From: Amaurobius ferox
Taxonomy: Eukaryota > Arthropoda > Arachnida > Araneae > Amaurobiidae
Length of the DNA stretch: 64,000 nt
Direction: 5' to 3'
Assembly (NCBI GenBank): GCA_951213105.1
Contig: OX578147.1
Span: 121,398,899-121,462,898, forward strand
Translations under genes and position numbers: made by a program
The notes under the pieces: generated by a model
Database searches by the model: none
The model's input: only the letters and a program-made list of their open reading frames with translations
What the model was told of the DNA's origin: nothing
Shown: piece after piece, positions 10,561-21,310 of the stretch
Position numbering within the stretch: the first letter of the stretch is position 1
How the letters are laid out: each line of letters opens with the position of its first letter

Positions 10561-11149
10561 AAGTTTTCAGACATTGAACTCTAAAACTTAATTATAAATA
10601 AAATTATTTTCAATAACTCTGTTAGAATATTAGCCAGCAGACAATTTCCGTATTGCAATAAAAAGATCGTCTGCTGCAACTATAAATTAAAATATCTCAG
10701 GAACAGTTGGCTTATACACCAATAAAATTAATTAAAGAAATTTAATATAATTATTTCTGCGTAGAAGGGTATGAAAACAAATTTTGTGTGCTTGCCGTTC
10801 TCGAGTTAACTCGAAGAATGTTAGAACTAAAAATTCGAGATTTATAAATTTTTTCGAGTACAACGCCAAGATTTTCTTTAGTTTTTTCTCATGCTTATGG
10901 GTCAAGTCCCGCGTGAATGAAAAAGTTAAATTTATCCCCTTTTATAATGTTGAGAAATTTTATAATTTTTTAAATGGTAAAATGAAAAGTAATATAACAA
11001 AATATGTATTTTTATTCCTAATGTTAATAAGGTTCCAAAGACAAAAAAAAAAGTTTTGGAAATAAATTCTTTAAAAGGTGATTAAAAAATTGTTGTTTCA
11101 CCCCATATATCTCATAGACTGTTAAAGAAAGTGATTAGAAAAAATTCAT
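10561..11149. other. No gene recognised
   Basis: AT-rich. The 93-codon plus frame at 10784-11065 is lysine/phenylalanine rich and has no domain signature. I treat it as a chance frame. Confidence 0.5.
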
Positions 11150-12394
11150 TTGGAGTGCTCTATATTCAAAAGTAATTACTTCTTGTAATGGGTTTCGACA
11201 TTTCTACCGAAAAAAAGTCTATGTAGGAACGTTTTTCCTTTTAAAGAAATGCGAAGAAAAAAAATTCGAAATTCATAAAAATTTCATTAGAACACAGATG
11301 AGGTCTTCTTTTTTCTTTTCTCCCAGCTACTTACTTCAGTGACCATAATGTCATATTAAGTATTGTATTACTTTCCTTGTATACAATAATGAATAAGGAA
11401 AGTATTGGGACGGGGTCGGAAATTGGAATTCGAGTTTTGGATGGGGGTGCATGTTTCAAGCATCCCTGATCACGAATCGCACATTTTTGAAGTGATGTCT
11501 ATGTGTGTGAAAGTATGTGTGTGTGTCAGTGAGTCTATGGAGACGATAGTTGACGAACGAATGGACCGATTCGAATGAAATTCAGTACAAAAATTACAAT
11601 TCGTAAACACTGGAAGTCTATTGATTTTATATGCAATCGAATGTTCAGAACCCCCCCAAATTTTCGAGTGAAATTTTGAAAAAATCGTCAAAAAATCAAA
11701 GCCGCTAATACAGTTACGCAAATAGACATTTCCTATATAATTTCTCATTAAAAAACGATTGACATAAATTTTAGAACGCTAACATGAACCGTTCTCGAGA
11801 TATTTCACATTTCTCAAAAAAATTATCATAAGTCATATAAAATAAAAAAATATATATTTCCTATTGAGAAACATGCTCACTTTTCATATGTAATACCATA
11901 CGATAAATTGAGTGACATCATTCTTGTGGATCTAGCTGGTTCCATTCATGAAAAAAGATACTTTGAGTAATACTTTTGTATTTGAACGCCAATAATCATT
12001 TATCTGCTGTAAGACTAACTTATTTCTCCGTGCATAACGCTTGGCGATATTTTGGCGACAAATTTGGTGGAATGTCGCCAACTTGGGGACTTTTTAAATG
12101 TTGCTAAATTAACGAAAAACTCGCCAAATGGATGGAAATGATGCTAAATTAATGAAAATGACGACTCATTGACGAAAATTTAATATTTTGGAAAGAATAT
12201 AAATATCTACTATAAAAATAATCTATTTTTTTTACTGTAAAAGTAGTAAATTCATTGCATTATATAAGGAAAGTCATGTGCTGCCCACATCAGATTTTTT
12301 TCTTTTATAATTGGGAAATTGCTGGATTTCAGGAGACGTATTTGGGCTGTAAATTTATCCTTTTTAATAGTGTTTGGAATTTTTATAATTTTTT
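11150..12394 (+). repeat. Family J copy 3, interrupted by an A element
   Basis: J sequence from 11150 to 11369 stops inside AGTATTGTATT and resumes after the A element with TTTTATAATTGGGAAATTG at about 12303. The uninterrupted counterpart is at 13730-13775, so this pair is a filled and an empty site. Confidence 0.65.
11370..12295 (+). mobile_element. Family A element, copy 2, full length
   Basis: Begins ACTTTCCTTGTATAC with hairpin partner GAATAAGGAAAGT and ends GGAAAGTCATGTGCTGCCC then ACATCAGAT. Contains GACGATAGTTGACGAACG and GATTCGAATGAAATTCAG. Its borders are set by comparison with the empty site in J copy 4. Confidence 0.78.
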
Positions 12395-13319
12395 AACTTT
12401 TTCCAACATATTGAAACGTGTTTATGACTTTGTTCATTCTGTCTGTGACGGTCTGCGGGACATATGGGAATGTAAATGAATAATATCACCCAATTAGTTT
12501 TGGATTGAAGCTGGGTTGAAAAGGTGAAATACATTGAACCCCATGGGACCTAATTTTTCCAACATTTTTTAAACAAAATTCAAACTCGCAAATTGTTTTG
12601 AAAATTTTAGAAAATATTTAAATTATCTCATAAAATATATAAAAAAAATTTCAGCAAAATATGTTCGGTAGTTTTTTAAATAAAATTTTAAATAATAATT
12701 ACACCCATAGTATATGGAGGCGTCACATGACCCACTTCAAAATAAAATAGGGCATCCATCTTTTTTCACAATGTCAAAATAGTGATTTCTAAAGTTCTTT
12801 TAAATTTATATTTTGTGTTGCATCCGTCCTAAAACCGTTTTATTTTTGCTTATTTTTTGCACATCTATATTCTGCGCCAACGCAATTTCAATATTTTTGA
12901 GTTTAAATGATCACCAAACTTTGATTATTTCTACAACGAAGCCTAATTTTAACATATGTAGAATGTAAACAAATCAAACTATATGGTAAGTTGATTAAAA
13001 AATTGCTGAATTTTTTTAACACAAAATTATTTAGCTCTGGATTCTGGAATATAGGTGATATGAATGAAATATTCCTTGATTTTACATAGAGAAGAAGACG
13101 ATTTTAAAGCATTGACTTTTTTCGATGACGTTTTAAGCATGGAGTTAGAAAGTACTTTAACCTCCATGGTTTTAAGTTTTCACATTATTGTAGTACTATG
13201 ATAATTTTATAAATATCACCGCTGAATGTATCGCATTTTAGAGATGTTTAAATAAAATTGCTTTGCAGTTGGAAAGTGTTTCGTAATCAATGTTTTATGC
13301 ATGATTGATCTTTCTTGTT
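12395..13319 (+). mobile_element. Family C element, copy 2
   Basis: Begins at a decayed AACTTTTTCCAACATATTG and lacks part of the CTGTCTG region (an internal deletion after GTCTGT). Otherwise it is collinear with copy 1 through GGAAAGTGTTTCGTAATC and the GATTGATCTTTCTTGTT end. It retains an inner segment missing from copy 1 around 13130-13190 (GGAGTTAGAAAGTACTTT). Confidence 0.7.
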
Positions 13320-13439
13320 AAATGATAAAATGAAATGTAAGATAACAAATTAGGAATTTTTGTTTCTAATATTGATAATAAGGATTCAAAGACAACAAAC
13401 AAACAAGCAAAAAACATCTAAGTTATGGAAATGAATTCT

Positions 13440-13800
13440 TTAAAAGGTAACAACGTTTTAAAAATTGTTGCTTCACCCAATATATCTCATGGACTGTTAA
13501 AGAAAGTGATTAGAAAAAATTAATTTCGAGTGCTCCATATTCAAAAGTAATTACTTCTTGTAATGAATTCCTACATTCCTACCGAAAAAATTCTAAGAAG
13601 GAACGTTTTTCCTTTCAAAGAAACGCGAAGAGAAAAAAAATCGAAAATCATAAAAATTTCATTAGAACACAGATGAGGTATATTTTTTTTCTTCCGGCTA
13701 CTTACTTCAGTGAGCACAATGTCATGTAAAGTATTAAGTTTTTTTTTTATAATTGGGAAATTGATGGGTTTCTTGTGACGTTTCCAGGAGGTGTTTCGTG
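13440..13800 (+). repeat. Family J copy 4, empty site
   Basis: Carries the GTGATTAGAAAAAATTAATT and TACCGAAAAAATTCTAAG stretch shared with 11130-11230. It then reads continuously from GTAAAGTATTAAG into a T run and TATAATTGGGAAATTG. It lacks the A element present in copy 3. Confidence 0.62.
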
Positions 13801-14185
13801 GAAAATATATTCATGAAAAAAGAGTAATTAAAAATTATTTATTACCGAAAAAATTATAAATTATCTCTTTATCTCTTTACAAGACACAAGAATTTTTCGA
13901 GTATGGCTTTTTTCTGGGGTAAAATTATTTCCTTGTAACAGCTTAAAAATGATCATAAAATAAAATCAACCGTATCAACTGGAAAGAAAGCCTTAGTCGG
14001 GATAGAGGTACAGAGCTACCCACAACGCGCATGTTTGGGTATTTTATGGACAGACCCAGTCTTGTCTTTTTTCGATGCCGGTAGTCTGAAGGTTTACACT
14101 AAAGAAGAAATCTATTTTATGCCTCTTTGAAACCGTTTGATAAATAATTTTAATAATTTTTCCTTTAACAAAGTATTTTAATATA
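13801..14185. other. No gene; minor dispersed repeat
   Basis: AT-rich spacer. The segment near 14080-14105 (GATGCCGGTAGTCTGAAGG) has a diverged match near 40767-40790 (GATGCCTGTAGTCTGAG), so an old dispersed repeat passes through here. Confidence 0.4.
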
Positions 14186-14276
14186 CTGGGTAATTAAAAA
14201 AAAGATAGTCCAAACTTTACGAGGTGGTAGTACACACGAAACCAAGTATTTTTCGTCATAGTTTGCCGGGTCGGAA

Positions 14277-14560
14277 ATGAAACATAAAGGCGTTACAGGG
14301 CGATGGATTGGGCGAGGTGGTTCCATAGCTTGGTCCCCACGATCGCCCAATCAGTCGTTTCTTGACTTCTTTTGTGGGTATATCTCGAGAATCTCTTTTA
14401 TGACATTTTCCTTGAATTTGAAGAGGAACTCGTCGGCAGAATTTCGGCTGCTGCTGCCGAAGTGCGCGACATGTTTGGTCTGTTCAAGAGAGTTCGCCAA
14501 TCCCTCTATCGCTGCTGTGAGACGTGTGTATTCAGGTTGGCGGTCGCTCTTTTGAGCCAT
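14277..14560 (+). pseudogene. Tc1/mariner-type transposase C-terminus, frameshifted
   Basis: One frame (from 14301) reads RWIGRGGSIAWSPRSP then FLDFFCGY. A second frame (from 14372) continues WVYLENLFYDIF, EEELVGRISAAAAEVRD and RVRQSLYRCCETC. Joined conceptually they match the end of the transposase family whose catalytic motif is PRSPDLNPLDFF. The third catalytic aspartate is replaced (SPNQ), so it is dead even without the frameshift. Other copies of this tail are at 30.4 kb and 54.0 kb. Confidence 0.75.
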
Positions 14561-14743
14561 TACTGTAATTATTGCTTATTAAATGTCATTTTATAACTTC
14601 TATCTCATTTTGTTTTTCGCCTCACCTCATCGGTTTCACCATTCAGCGCCCACTGTCACCTTCATTTCCGACATGCAAAACTATGGCGAAAAATGCTTGG
14701 TTTGGTATATACTACCACCTCGTAAAATTTGGCCCATCTTTTT

Positions 14744-15509
14744 ACTTTCCCTGCAATACATGGTAATGTATAGGGAAAGTATTGGAATCATGCCAAAAAT
14801 CGCAACTCCAGTTTCCGACGGATTTATGCATTTCGAGACCTCTAGAATACAAAAAAATTATTTTTAGCGTGACGTCTGTGTGTGTTGAAGAGGAACTCGT
14901 GTGTTTGTCTGTCTGTCTGTGTAGATTTTGTATCCACTCTAACTAAAAACTAATTGACCGAATTTCATAAAAGTTGGTAGGTAAATCACTTGTGAGCGAA
15001 TCTGGTGCTGATTAGTTTCGGGTACGATTCGGGATAAAAGAATCCGCCTGTTTTGCGAAATGGCCTGCAAAAGCCTGTATCCACTCTAGCTGAAAAACTA
15101 ATAGACCGAATTTCACAAAATTCAGTAGATAAGTCTTTTGTGGGTTGCCCTGGTGCTGATTAGATTTTGGTACGATTCGGAAAAAAATAACCTGCCTTTT
15201 TTGCAAAATGGGAAGCAAAAATCGTCAAAATTCAAAATAAAAAACTACGTTTGCTCAAATATATCCATTAAATGCTTGTTTCATACGTAATTTTTAACGA
15301 TAAAAGGAATAAGACCAACCCCCTTGCATTAGGACTAGCCGTTCTCGAGATATTTTAGTTTTTTCGTATTTTCTCTACGCCACTTTTGATAATAAGTCCA
15401 GTTATCAAATGAGAACGAAAATTGAATTAAAAGTGAATTAAATTTAATTTAAGTAAAGAGAACGTGAATATAAGTCTGCAGGAAAAGTCATGTGCTGTCC
15501 AAATCAGAT
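14744..15509 (+). mobile_element. Family B element, copy 1, full length
   Basis: Starts ACTTTCCCTGCAATACAT with inverted arm ATGTATAGGGAAAGT (terminal hairpin) and ends CTGCAGGAAAAGTCATGTGC, then CAGAT before a T run. It contains two tandem versions of TGTATCCACTCTA with CTAAAAACTAATTGACCGAA about 140 bp apart. It sits in the T tract of the host transposon, so its borders are well defined. Confidence 0.78.
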
Positions 15510-15781
15510 TTTTTTAATTACCCTCTATATAGACTTTGGAGTTCATCGTTTTGACTTATCCTCGAAATCTTATTATATTTTTGACTTATCCTTAAAACAG
15601 CTGTATGCTGAATTCATATTTTACTTGTGATTAAATATCCAATCGTCCAATAATTTAATTACATATTAACATGTATCTTAGGGAAAGTAAAAAAAAAGGG
15701 GCTCCCTTAAAATCATCTTATCGTCGTCCAATACGTCCTAAAGTTATCCACTAGGGCTTCCTATATACCTGCATAAAAGGT

Positions 15782-16825
15782 CTGATGTGGACATCACAAG
15801 AATTTCCCAATATAACGAAATAAAATTTATTCTTTCACAGTGAAAAAAAATGATGTGCAAAATCCACGGCCTAATGTTTTTAATGTTGAATTGCACATTT
15901 CGTGATATTTCTGATGACAACATGTAAAACTATTTCGAATTACCTAATTAATTTCTATTTCATGCAATTCTAAATTGACAGCATTGGTAGCATCCACATC
16001 AAACAGTGGAGTCCATATATTAAAATATTTTGATAATTAACTCATCAATTTGGAGTCATATTCGTGTTACTTTAGCGTCATTTCTGCAATTTTGGCAATA
16101 TTTTCGTCAATCTGGGGCGAAATATCGCCAAGCCGGCAATATTTCGTTACATAAGTTATCAAGTTCGCCAAATTGATCCTCCAGCAGTACAGACAAACAG
16201 AAAAAAGAGCTTTTATTATATATAAATGAATATTAGCGAATTGTTAGACGACAAAATACAAAACTAGTACTCAAAGTATTTTCTCTCATGAATGGAACAA
16301 ACTTGATCCACGAGATTGATGTTAGCAAATTTATCGCATTATATTACTTATGAAATCTAACATATTTTACAACAGTTAGTCCTTTTTTAAAATTTATCAA
16401 GAAAATTACATAAAAACAATTTAAAAAATGTGCTATATCTCGAGAACGGTTTATGCTAGAATGTTTTAAATTTATAATAAAATATTAGATAAGAACTGAT
16501 TATTTATGTAACATTATTATAGGTTCTGATTTTTTTTTTAAATTTCATTCGAAAATTTGGGAGTCTTCGAGCATTTGATTGTCTTTAAATTCAACAGGAT
16601 TCCACTATTCACTAATTGTCATAGTTGAATAAAATTTCGTTTGAAACGCTTCATTTGTTCGTGAGATATTGTATTCATAGTCTCACGTGCACACACATAT
16701 ATTACATCAAAAACACTTGATTCGAGTTCAAGAATGCCGGAAAGGTGCTCCTCCTTTGAGAATTCGAATTTTCGACTCCATCACAATACTTTCCCTATAC
16801 ATTATACTATGTATATAGGGAAAAT
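15782..16825 (-). mobile_element. Family A element, copy 3, diverged
   Basis: Reverse orientation: the 3' end (TCTGATGTGGACATCAC) is on the left. Inner CGCCAA motifs near 16100-16170 and ATCTCGAGAACGG follow, and the 5' hairpin (CTTTCCCTATACATTAT) is on the right. It is more diverged than the other copies. Confidence 0.65.
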
Positions 16826-16849
16826 AAAAATATACGATTAATCTAGTAC

Positions 16850-17300
16850 TTCTTTAGTCATTAACCTGGTACATTCATAGCTAATTTATCTCTAGAATTA
16901 ATTCCGACATTTCTAGCGGGGTAAATTCAAAGAAAGTTTTTCCTTGCGAGTAGCCAGCCACGCAGACGAAAAAAATAAAAATAAAAAATAACGAAAAAAA
17001 CCCGAATTTGACGAAAATTTCATTCGTAGATGAAGTTTCTTTTTTTTGTTTTAAACCACATCCATTTAGTTAGTATGACGTCATTCGAAGCATTATTTTT
17101 TTCACCACTGAGCGATTGTCGGGATTGTTTTGATGTTCTTAAGAGATGTTCTTTGGAGAATATTATTCTCAAAAGAAATAGTAATTAAAATGTTTTTATT
17201 GGGGAAAATGGAGGTGAACCATCTCTTTATCTCTTCATATGAGATGAGAATTGTTAAACTATTTTTTTTTTGTTGGGTTAATTAAATCTTAAAAGAAAAC
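16850..17300 (+). repeat. Family J copy 5, partial
   Basis: Shares TCTAGCGGGGTAAATTC-like, CACGCAGACGAAAAAAA, TATGACGTCATTCGAAGC and AACCATCTCTTTATCTC segments with the other J copies, in order. It directly precedes a C element. Confidence 0.5.
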
Positions 17301-17376
17301 ATTGTGGTTTGCGTCTATCTTTCTTTCATTTAATAAATGGTTTTATATCAACTTTTCTCGTTTTATAACACTTTCC

Positions 17377-18063
17377 AACATAGTTGAAAAGTGTTTATGA
17401 CTTTGATCATTCTGTTCGTTTGTCCGTTCGCACGATGACTGCCGTAAAAATAACTTTAGCAAAATGAAATTTTAGTATGTTATTCAGACTGTCTGTGAGA
17501 CATATGGGAATGTAAATGAATAATATCACACAATTAGTTTTGGATTGAACCTGGGTTCAAAAAGGGAAATACATTGAACCCTATGGCACCTAATTTTTCA
17601 AACATTTTTTAAGCGTAGTTAAAATTCTCAAATTGGTTTGAAAATTTTAGAAAATATTCAAATTATCCCATAAAATATATATAAAAAAATTGAGCTAATA
17701 TGTTCGGTAGTTTTTTAAATAAAAATTAAAACAATAATTACACCCATATGAAGAGATCACATGACCCACTTCAAAATAAAATATGTCATCCATCTTTTTT
17801 TCCAGTGTCAAAATCGTGATTTTTAAAGTTTTTTTAAATTTATATCTAGTGTTGCATCCGTCCTAAAACCGCTTTAATTTTACGTATTTTCTGTGCATCT
17901 ATATTCTGCGCCAATGCAATTACAATATTTTTTAGTTTAAATGATCATCAAACTTTGATTATTTCTACAACGAAGCCTAATTTTAATGTATGCAGAATGT
18001 AAACAAATCAAGATGTAAGATGAGTTGTATAAGAATTGCTGAATTTTCTTAACGCAAAATCAA
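17377..18063 (+). mobile_element. Family C element, copy 3, 3' truncated
   Basis: Begins AACACTTTCCAACATAG with hairpin arm TTGAAAAGTGTT and follows copy 1 to the TTGCTGAATTTTCTTAACGC stretch. It then breaks directly into a reversed A fragment. Confidence 0.7.
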
Positions 18064-18660
18064 TTTGGCACCACAATTAAAAAATCGCCAAGTTGGCGAT
18101 ATTTCGCCAAATTAGTCAGTATAAAGTAAATTAGTTTGGTAAGTAAGTCGCCAAATTTATCGCCAAGTGTTATATATTTGAGGATTTTACTATTATATAT
18201 TTATATATATATATTTTTAGGTACATTTTTCGAAAACCTGCAATATCTATAGAATGGTTTAAATTAGCTTTCTAAAATTTGTGGCATTCGTTTTAAAATA
18301 AAAAATTACGTGTAAAATAATTATTTATGGAACACTATTGAATGTCTTGTTTTTTTATGATCTTTTCAATAATTCATTCGAAAATTTGCGGTCTTTTAAA
18401 CATTCGATCGAGTTTTAAATTAAAAAGGTATTCACTAATCGTAATCATCGTTCGAAACACAACGTCAAACGTTCGTGCATTCGAAACGTTTCATCCATTC
18501 GTGATATATCACATCAATCCACACGTACACAGAACCTGAAAAATGTTCAATTCGAGTTCAGAGAGGCTTGAAGCATGCTTTTCCGCAGGGAGCTAGAATT
18601 TGATTTTTTCGACCCTTCATAATACTTTCCCTATACATTATGCTATGTATGTAGGGACAG
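18064..18660 (-). mobile_element. Family A fragment
   Basis: Reverse-oriented A sequence starting within the CGCCAAGTTGGCGA cluster and ending at the 5' hairpin (TTTCCCTATACATTATGC). The 3' third of the element is missing. Confidence 0.6.
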
Positions 18661-18680
18661 CAAAAGTCCTACACTTTTTT

Positions 18681-19424
18681 ACTTTCCCTGCAATACATGT
18701 TAATGTATAGGGAAAATATTGGAATCATGTCGAAAATCGCAACTCGAGTTTTCGACGGATCTACACGTTTCAAGACCTGTAGAATACGAAAAAACCATTT
18801 TTAGCGTAACGTCTATGTGTGTGTCTGTGTGTCGCAGATTTGGTATACACTCTAACTAAAAAACTAATTGAGACGAATTTCATAAAATTTGGTAGGTAAG
18901 TCACTTATGAGCGAATCTGGTGCTGATTAGTTTTGGGGACGATTCGGTATAAAAGAACCCGCCTTTTTTTCCGAAATGGCCCGCAAAAGACTGTATCCAC
19001 TCTAGCTGAAAAACGAATGGACCAAATTTCGCAAAATTCGGTAGATAAGTCGTTTGTGGGTTACTCTGGTGCTGATTAGATTTTGTAACGCTTCGGAAAA
19101 AATAACCTACTTTTTTTGCGAAATGACCCGCAAAAATCGTCAAAATCTAAAGTAAAAACTACGTATGCTTAAATATATCCACTAAATGCTTGTTTTATAC
19201 GTATTTTTTAATGAAGAAAATAATAAGAGCAACCCCATTACACTAGGACTAGCCGTTCTCGAGATATTTTAGTTTTTTCGCTTTTTCTCTACGCCACCTT
19301 TTGAAAATAGGTGCAGTTACCAAACAGTAACGAACATTGAATTACAAGTGAATTAAATTTAATTAAAATAAAGAGAACGTTGATATAAGTCTGCAGGGAA
19401 AGTCATGTGCTGCCGACATCAGAT
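18681..19424 (+). mobile_element. Family B element, copy 2, full length
   Basis: Starts ACTTTCCCTGCAATACAT and ends CTGCAGGGAAAGTCATGTGC, then ACATCAGAT. Collinear with copy 1, including both copies of the TATCCACTCTAGCTG / ACACTCTAACTAAAAAAC module. Confidence 0.78.
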
Positions 19425-19429
19425 TTCTA

Positions 19430-20040
19430 ACACTGCATTACGGACAGACGGCAAATCGTACAGTTGTGAAATTTTACTTATCAACTAATATGAAGCCGTA
19501 AATGTGCGAGATTGGTTTAAAATTTTAATTTAGGCTTTACTTAATTAAATATTAATTATTTTCTTATGCATTGCCGGTGTGGGCAAAGATTTAATAGGTT
19601 GAGCCGATTTCCGACATTTTGACTATTGGTTGCCTGCAGAAACGTCAAAAAGATGCCCGAGGACTGAATTATTGTAGAATTGAAGTACTGATGTAATTAT
19701 TAATGAAGTTAACAATTATATGTCTTATTGTTAATTCTTATAAACAATTAAACAAAGTAAATACTAAAAGCAATTGTTCATTGATCACGATGGTACGTTT
19801 CGCATGCTGTTTGTTTAAGTGATAACCACTTAATTTGTTTCGGAAGAATATGTCAAGATTTGCATCAAAAGAGGAACGAAATTGAGATTGTATTTAGTGA
19901 GGTGTGGTAATAAGATAGCGGATTAACAATTATGGTTAATAAATGTTAACAATTAATTGTTATTTTATTGTAAATTTATTGTTTATTCATTCATCCATTT
20001 ATAGTTGTTATTTCATTAACAATTAGTTGTTATTTTATTT
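19430..20040. other. No gene recognised
   Basis: AT-rich. TTAACAATTA and TTGTTATTTTATT motifs recur between 19700 and 20040, giving weak local repetition before the next array. Confidence 0.45.
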
Positions 20041-20480
20041 AATAAGTAAAAAGCATTTTGTGCAAGGGATACGGAAAACTTGAGTAACTTATTCAAGCAC
20101 AAGTAGCATAAAAAATAAACAAAAGTGAAAAAGTAGTAATGCAAATTTTTAAAACAATTGAACTTAGCAGACATGAAAAATGGAAATTATGACTTGTTAA
20201 AGCCTAGGAAATCAATAAATAATAAAAAAACGCTTTGTGCTAAGTGTATTGAAAATTTGAGCAACATATTCAAGCACAAATAAAATGAAAAATAAGAATA
20301 AAAAGTAAAATAAATCAATAAAAAAGCAGAAAAGCAAATTAAAAAAAAAGTTTGAACTTAGCAGTCATGAAAAATGAAAAATATGGCCCTTTGACGCGAG
20401 GAAATCAATAAGTAAATACTTCCTGCAAAGGATAAGGAAAACTTAAGCACTATATTCAAGCGTGAATAAAATTAAGAAAA
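20041..20480. repeat. Degenerate tandem array, three units of about 175-195 bp
   Basis: Units start near 20041, 20212 and 20406. Each contains a GCATTTTGTGCAAGGGATA-like stretch, GAAAACTTGAG, TATTCAAGCACAA, GAACTTAGCAGACATGAAAA and GGAAATCAATAA. It lies just left of the long palindrome. No coding potential. Confidence 0.6.
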
Positions 20481-20547
20481 AAATTATAAAAAATCAAACA
20501 ATTCATTATTAATCAAAGTGGTTACACGTCAACTTCAATAATGTTTT

Positions 20548-20783
20548 AAATCAAAGACAACAAATCGTAGATTAAAAGGTCATTTAATAAAAACCATTCT
20601 TTACGTCGTACAAATATTAAAAAGTCCAGAGCACTTTCGGGTATCACCATGCTCTTCATCAGTGGCTATGATGAAGGGTATGGTGATACCCGAAAGCGCT
20701 CTGGCCCTTTTTTAATATTTGTGCACCATAATGGATGGTTTTTATTAAATAACGTTTTAATCTACGATTTGTTGTCTTTGATT
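20548..20783. repeat. 236-bp palindrome carrying hammerhead-like cores
   Basis: Left arm starts AAATCAAAGACAACAAATCG and the right arm ends with its inverse. The arms are about 115 nt and nearly identical. The centre on the minus strand has CTGATGA (20662-20656) and GAAA (20638-20635). The plus strand has a mutated ATGATGA core at about 20670, a perfect GGGTAT/ATACCC stem II and GAAA at 20692-20695. It is a foldback unit of the same type as at the window start. Confidence 0.65.
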
Positions 20784-20929
20784 TAATGCAATTTAGTCAT
20801 TATCAATGTATTAATCCGTTCGCAATTGTTAATTGAATTTCTTAAAAAGCAGGAAGAGCTTCCATTTGTTGCAAGCATAGAGAGTAGCCTTTAATTTTAA
20901 AATGTAAACCCCAGTCTGTCTCAAGAATT

Positions 20930-21310
20930 ATCGTGCTCACAAAAGAATGTTTTAAAAAAAAATCAATTATGCATGCCATACATTTAAACATTATGACGCC
21001 TTGTCATAAATTACGACATTCCTCCAACTTTCATAATATCCGAACTTTCATAAATAGAATATATTCTGCAAAGAAACATGTTGAAAAACAAATGCAAAAA
21101 TTTTTCATTAGAATACGGCGGCTGTCTTTTCTTCAAATCTGCATCCATTAGTGAGCATGACGTCAAAGCATTATTTTCGACATGAGCAAATCGGGTGAAT
21201 TTACTAATACTTTTAAAAAATACAATTAAAAATTCTTTATCAGGGAGGAGAGATAAGAACCCTATTTTTTTCACTTCAGGAGATATGACAAATGTGGATA
21301 AGTGTTTTTT
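20930..21310 (+). repeat. Family J copy 6, partial and diverged
   Basis: Shares TTTTTCATTAGAATACGGCG-like, GAGCATGACGTCAAAGCATT and GGGAGGAGAGATAAG segments with other J copies. The two overlapping open frames here (72 and 113 codons) are chance frames over the repeat. Confidence 0.45.

Larger units (their letters stand above)
14186..15525 (+). mobile_element. Long-TIR mariner-type relic interrupted by a B element
   Basis: Starts CTGGGTAATTAAAAAAAA at 14186 and ends with the inverted TTTTTTTAATTACCCTC at 15525, with TA on both sides. The terminal inverted repeats continue for about 110 bp: 14190-14300 is the inverse of 14630-14743. The right terminus is cut by family B at 14744-15509. Removing B leaves about 570 bp around a broken transposase tail. 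Confidence 0.75.

Noticed and set aside
14351..14560. 69-codon minus-strand frame starting MAQKSDRQPEY
   Set aside because: It is the shadow of the plus-strand transposase tail, which has clear family motifs.
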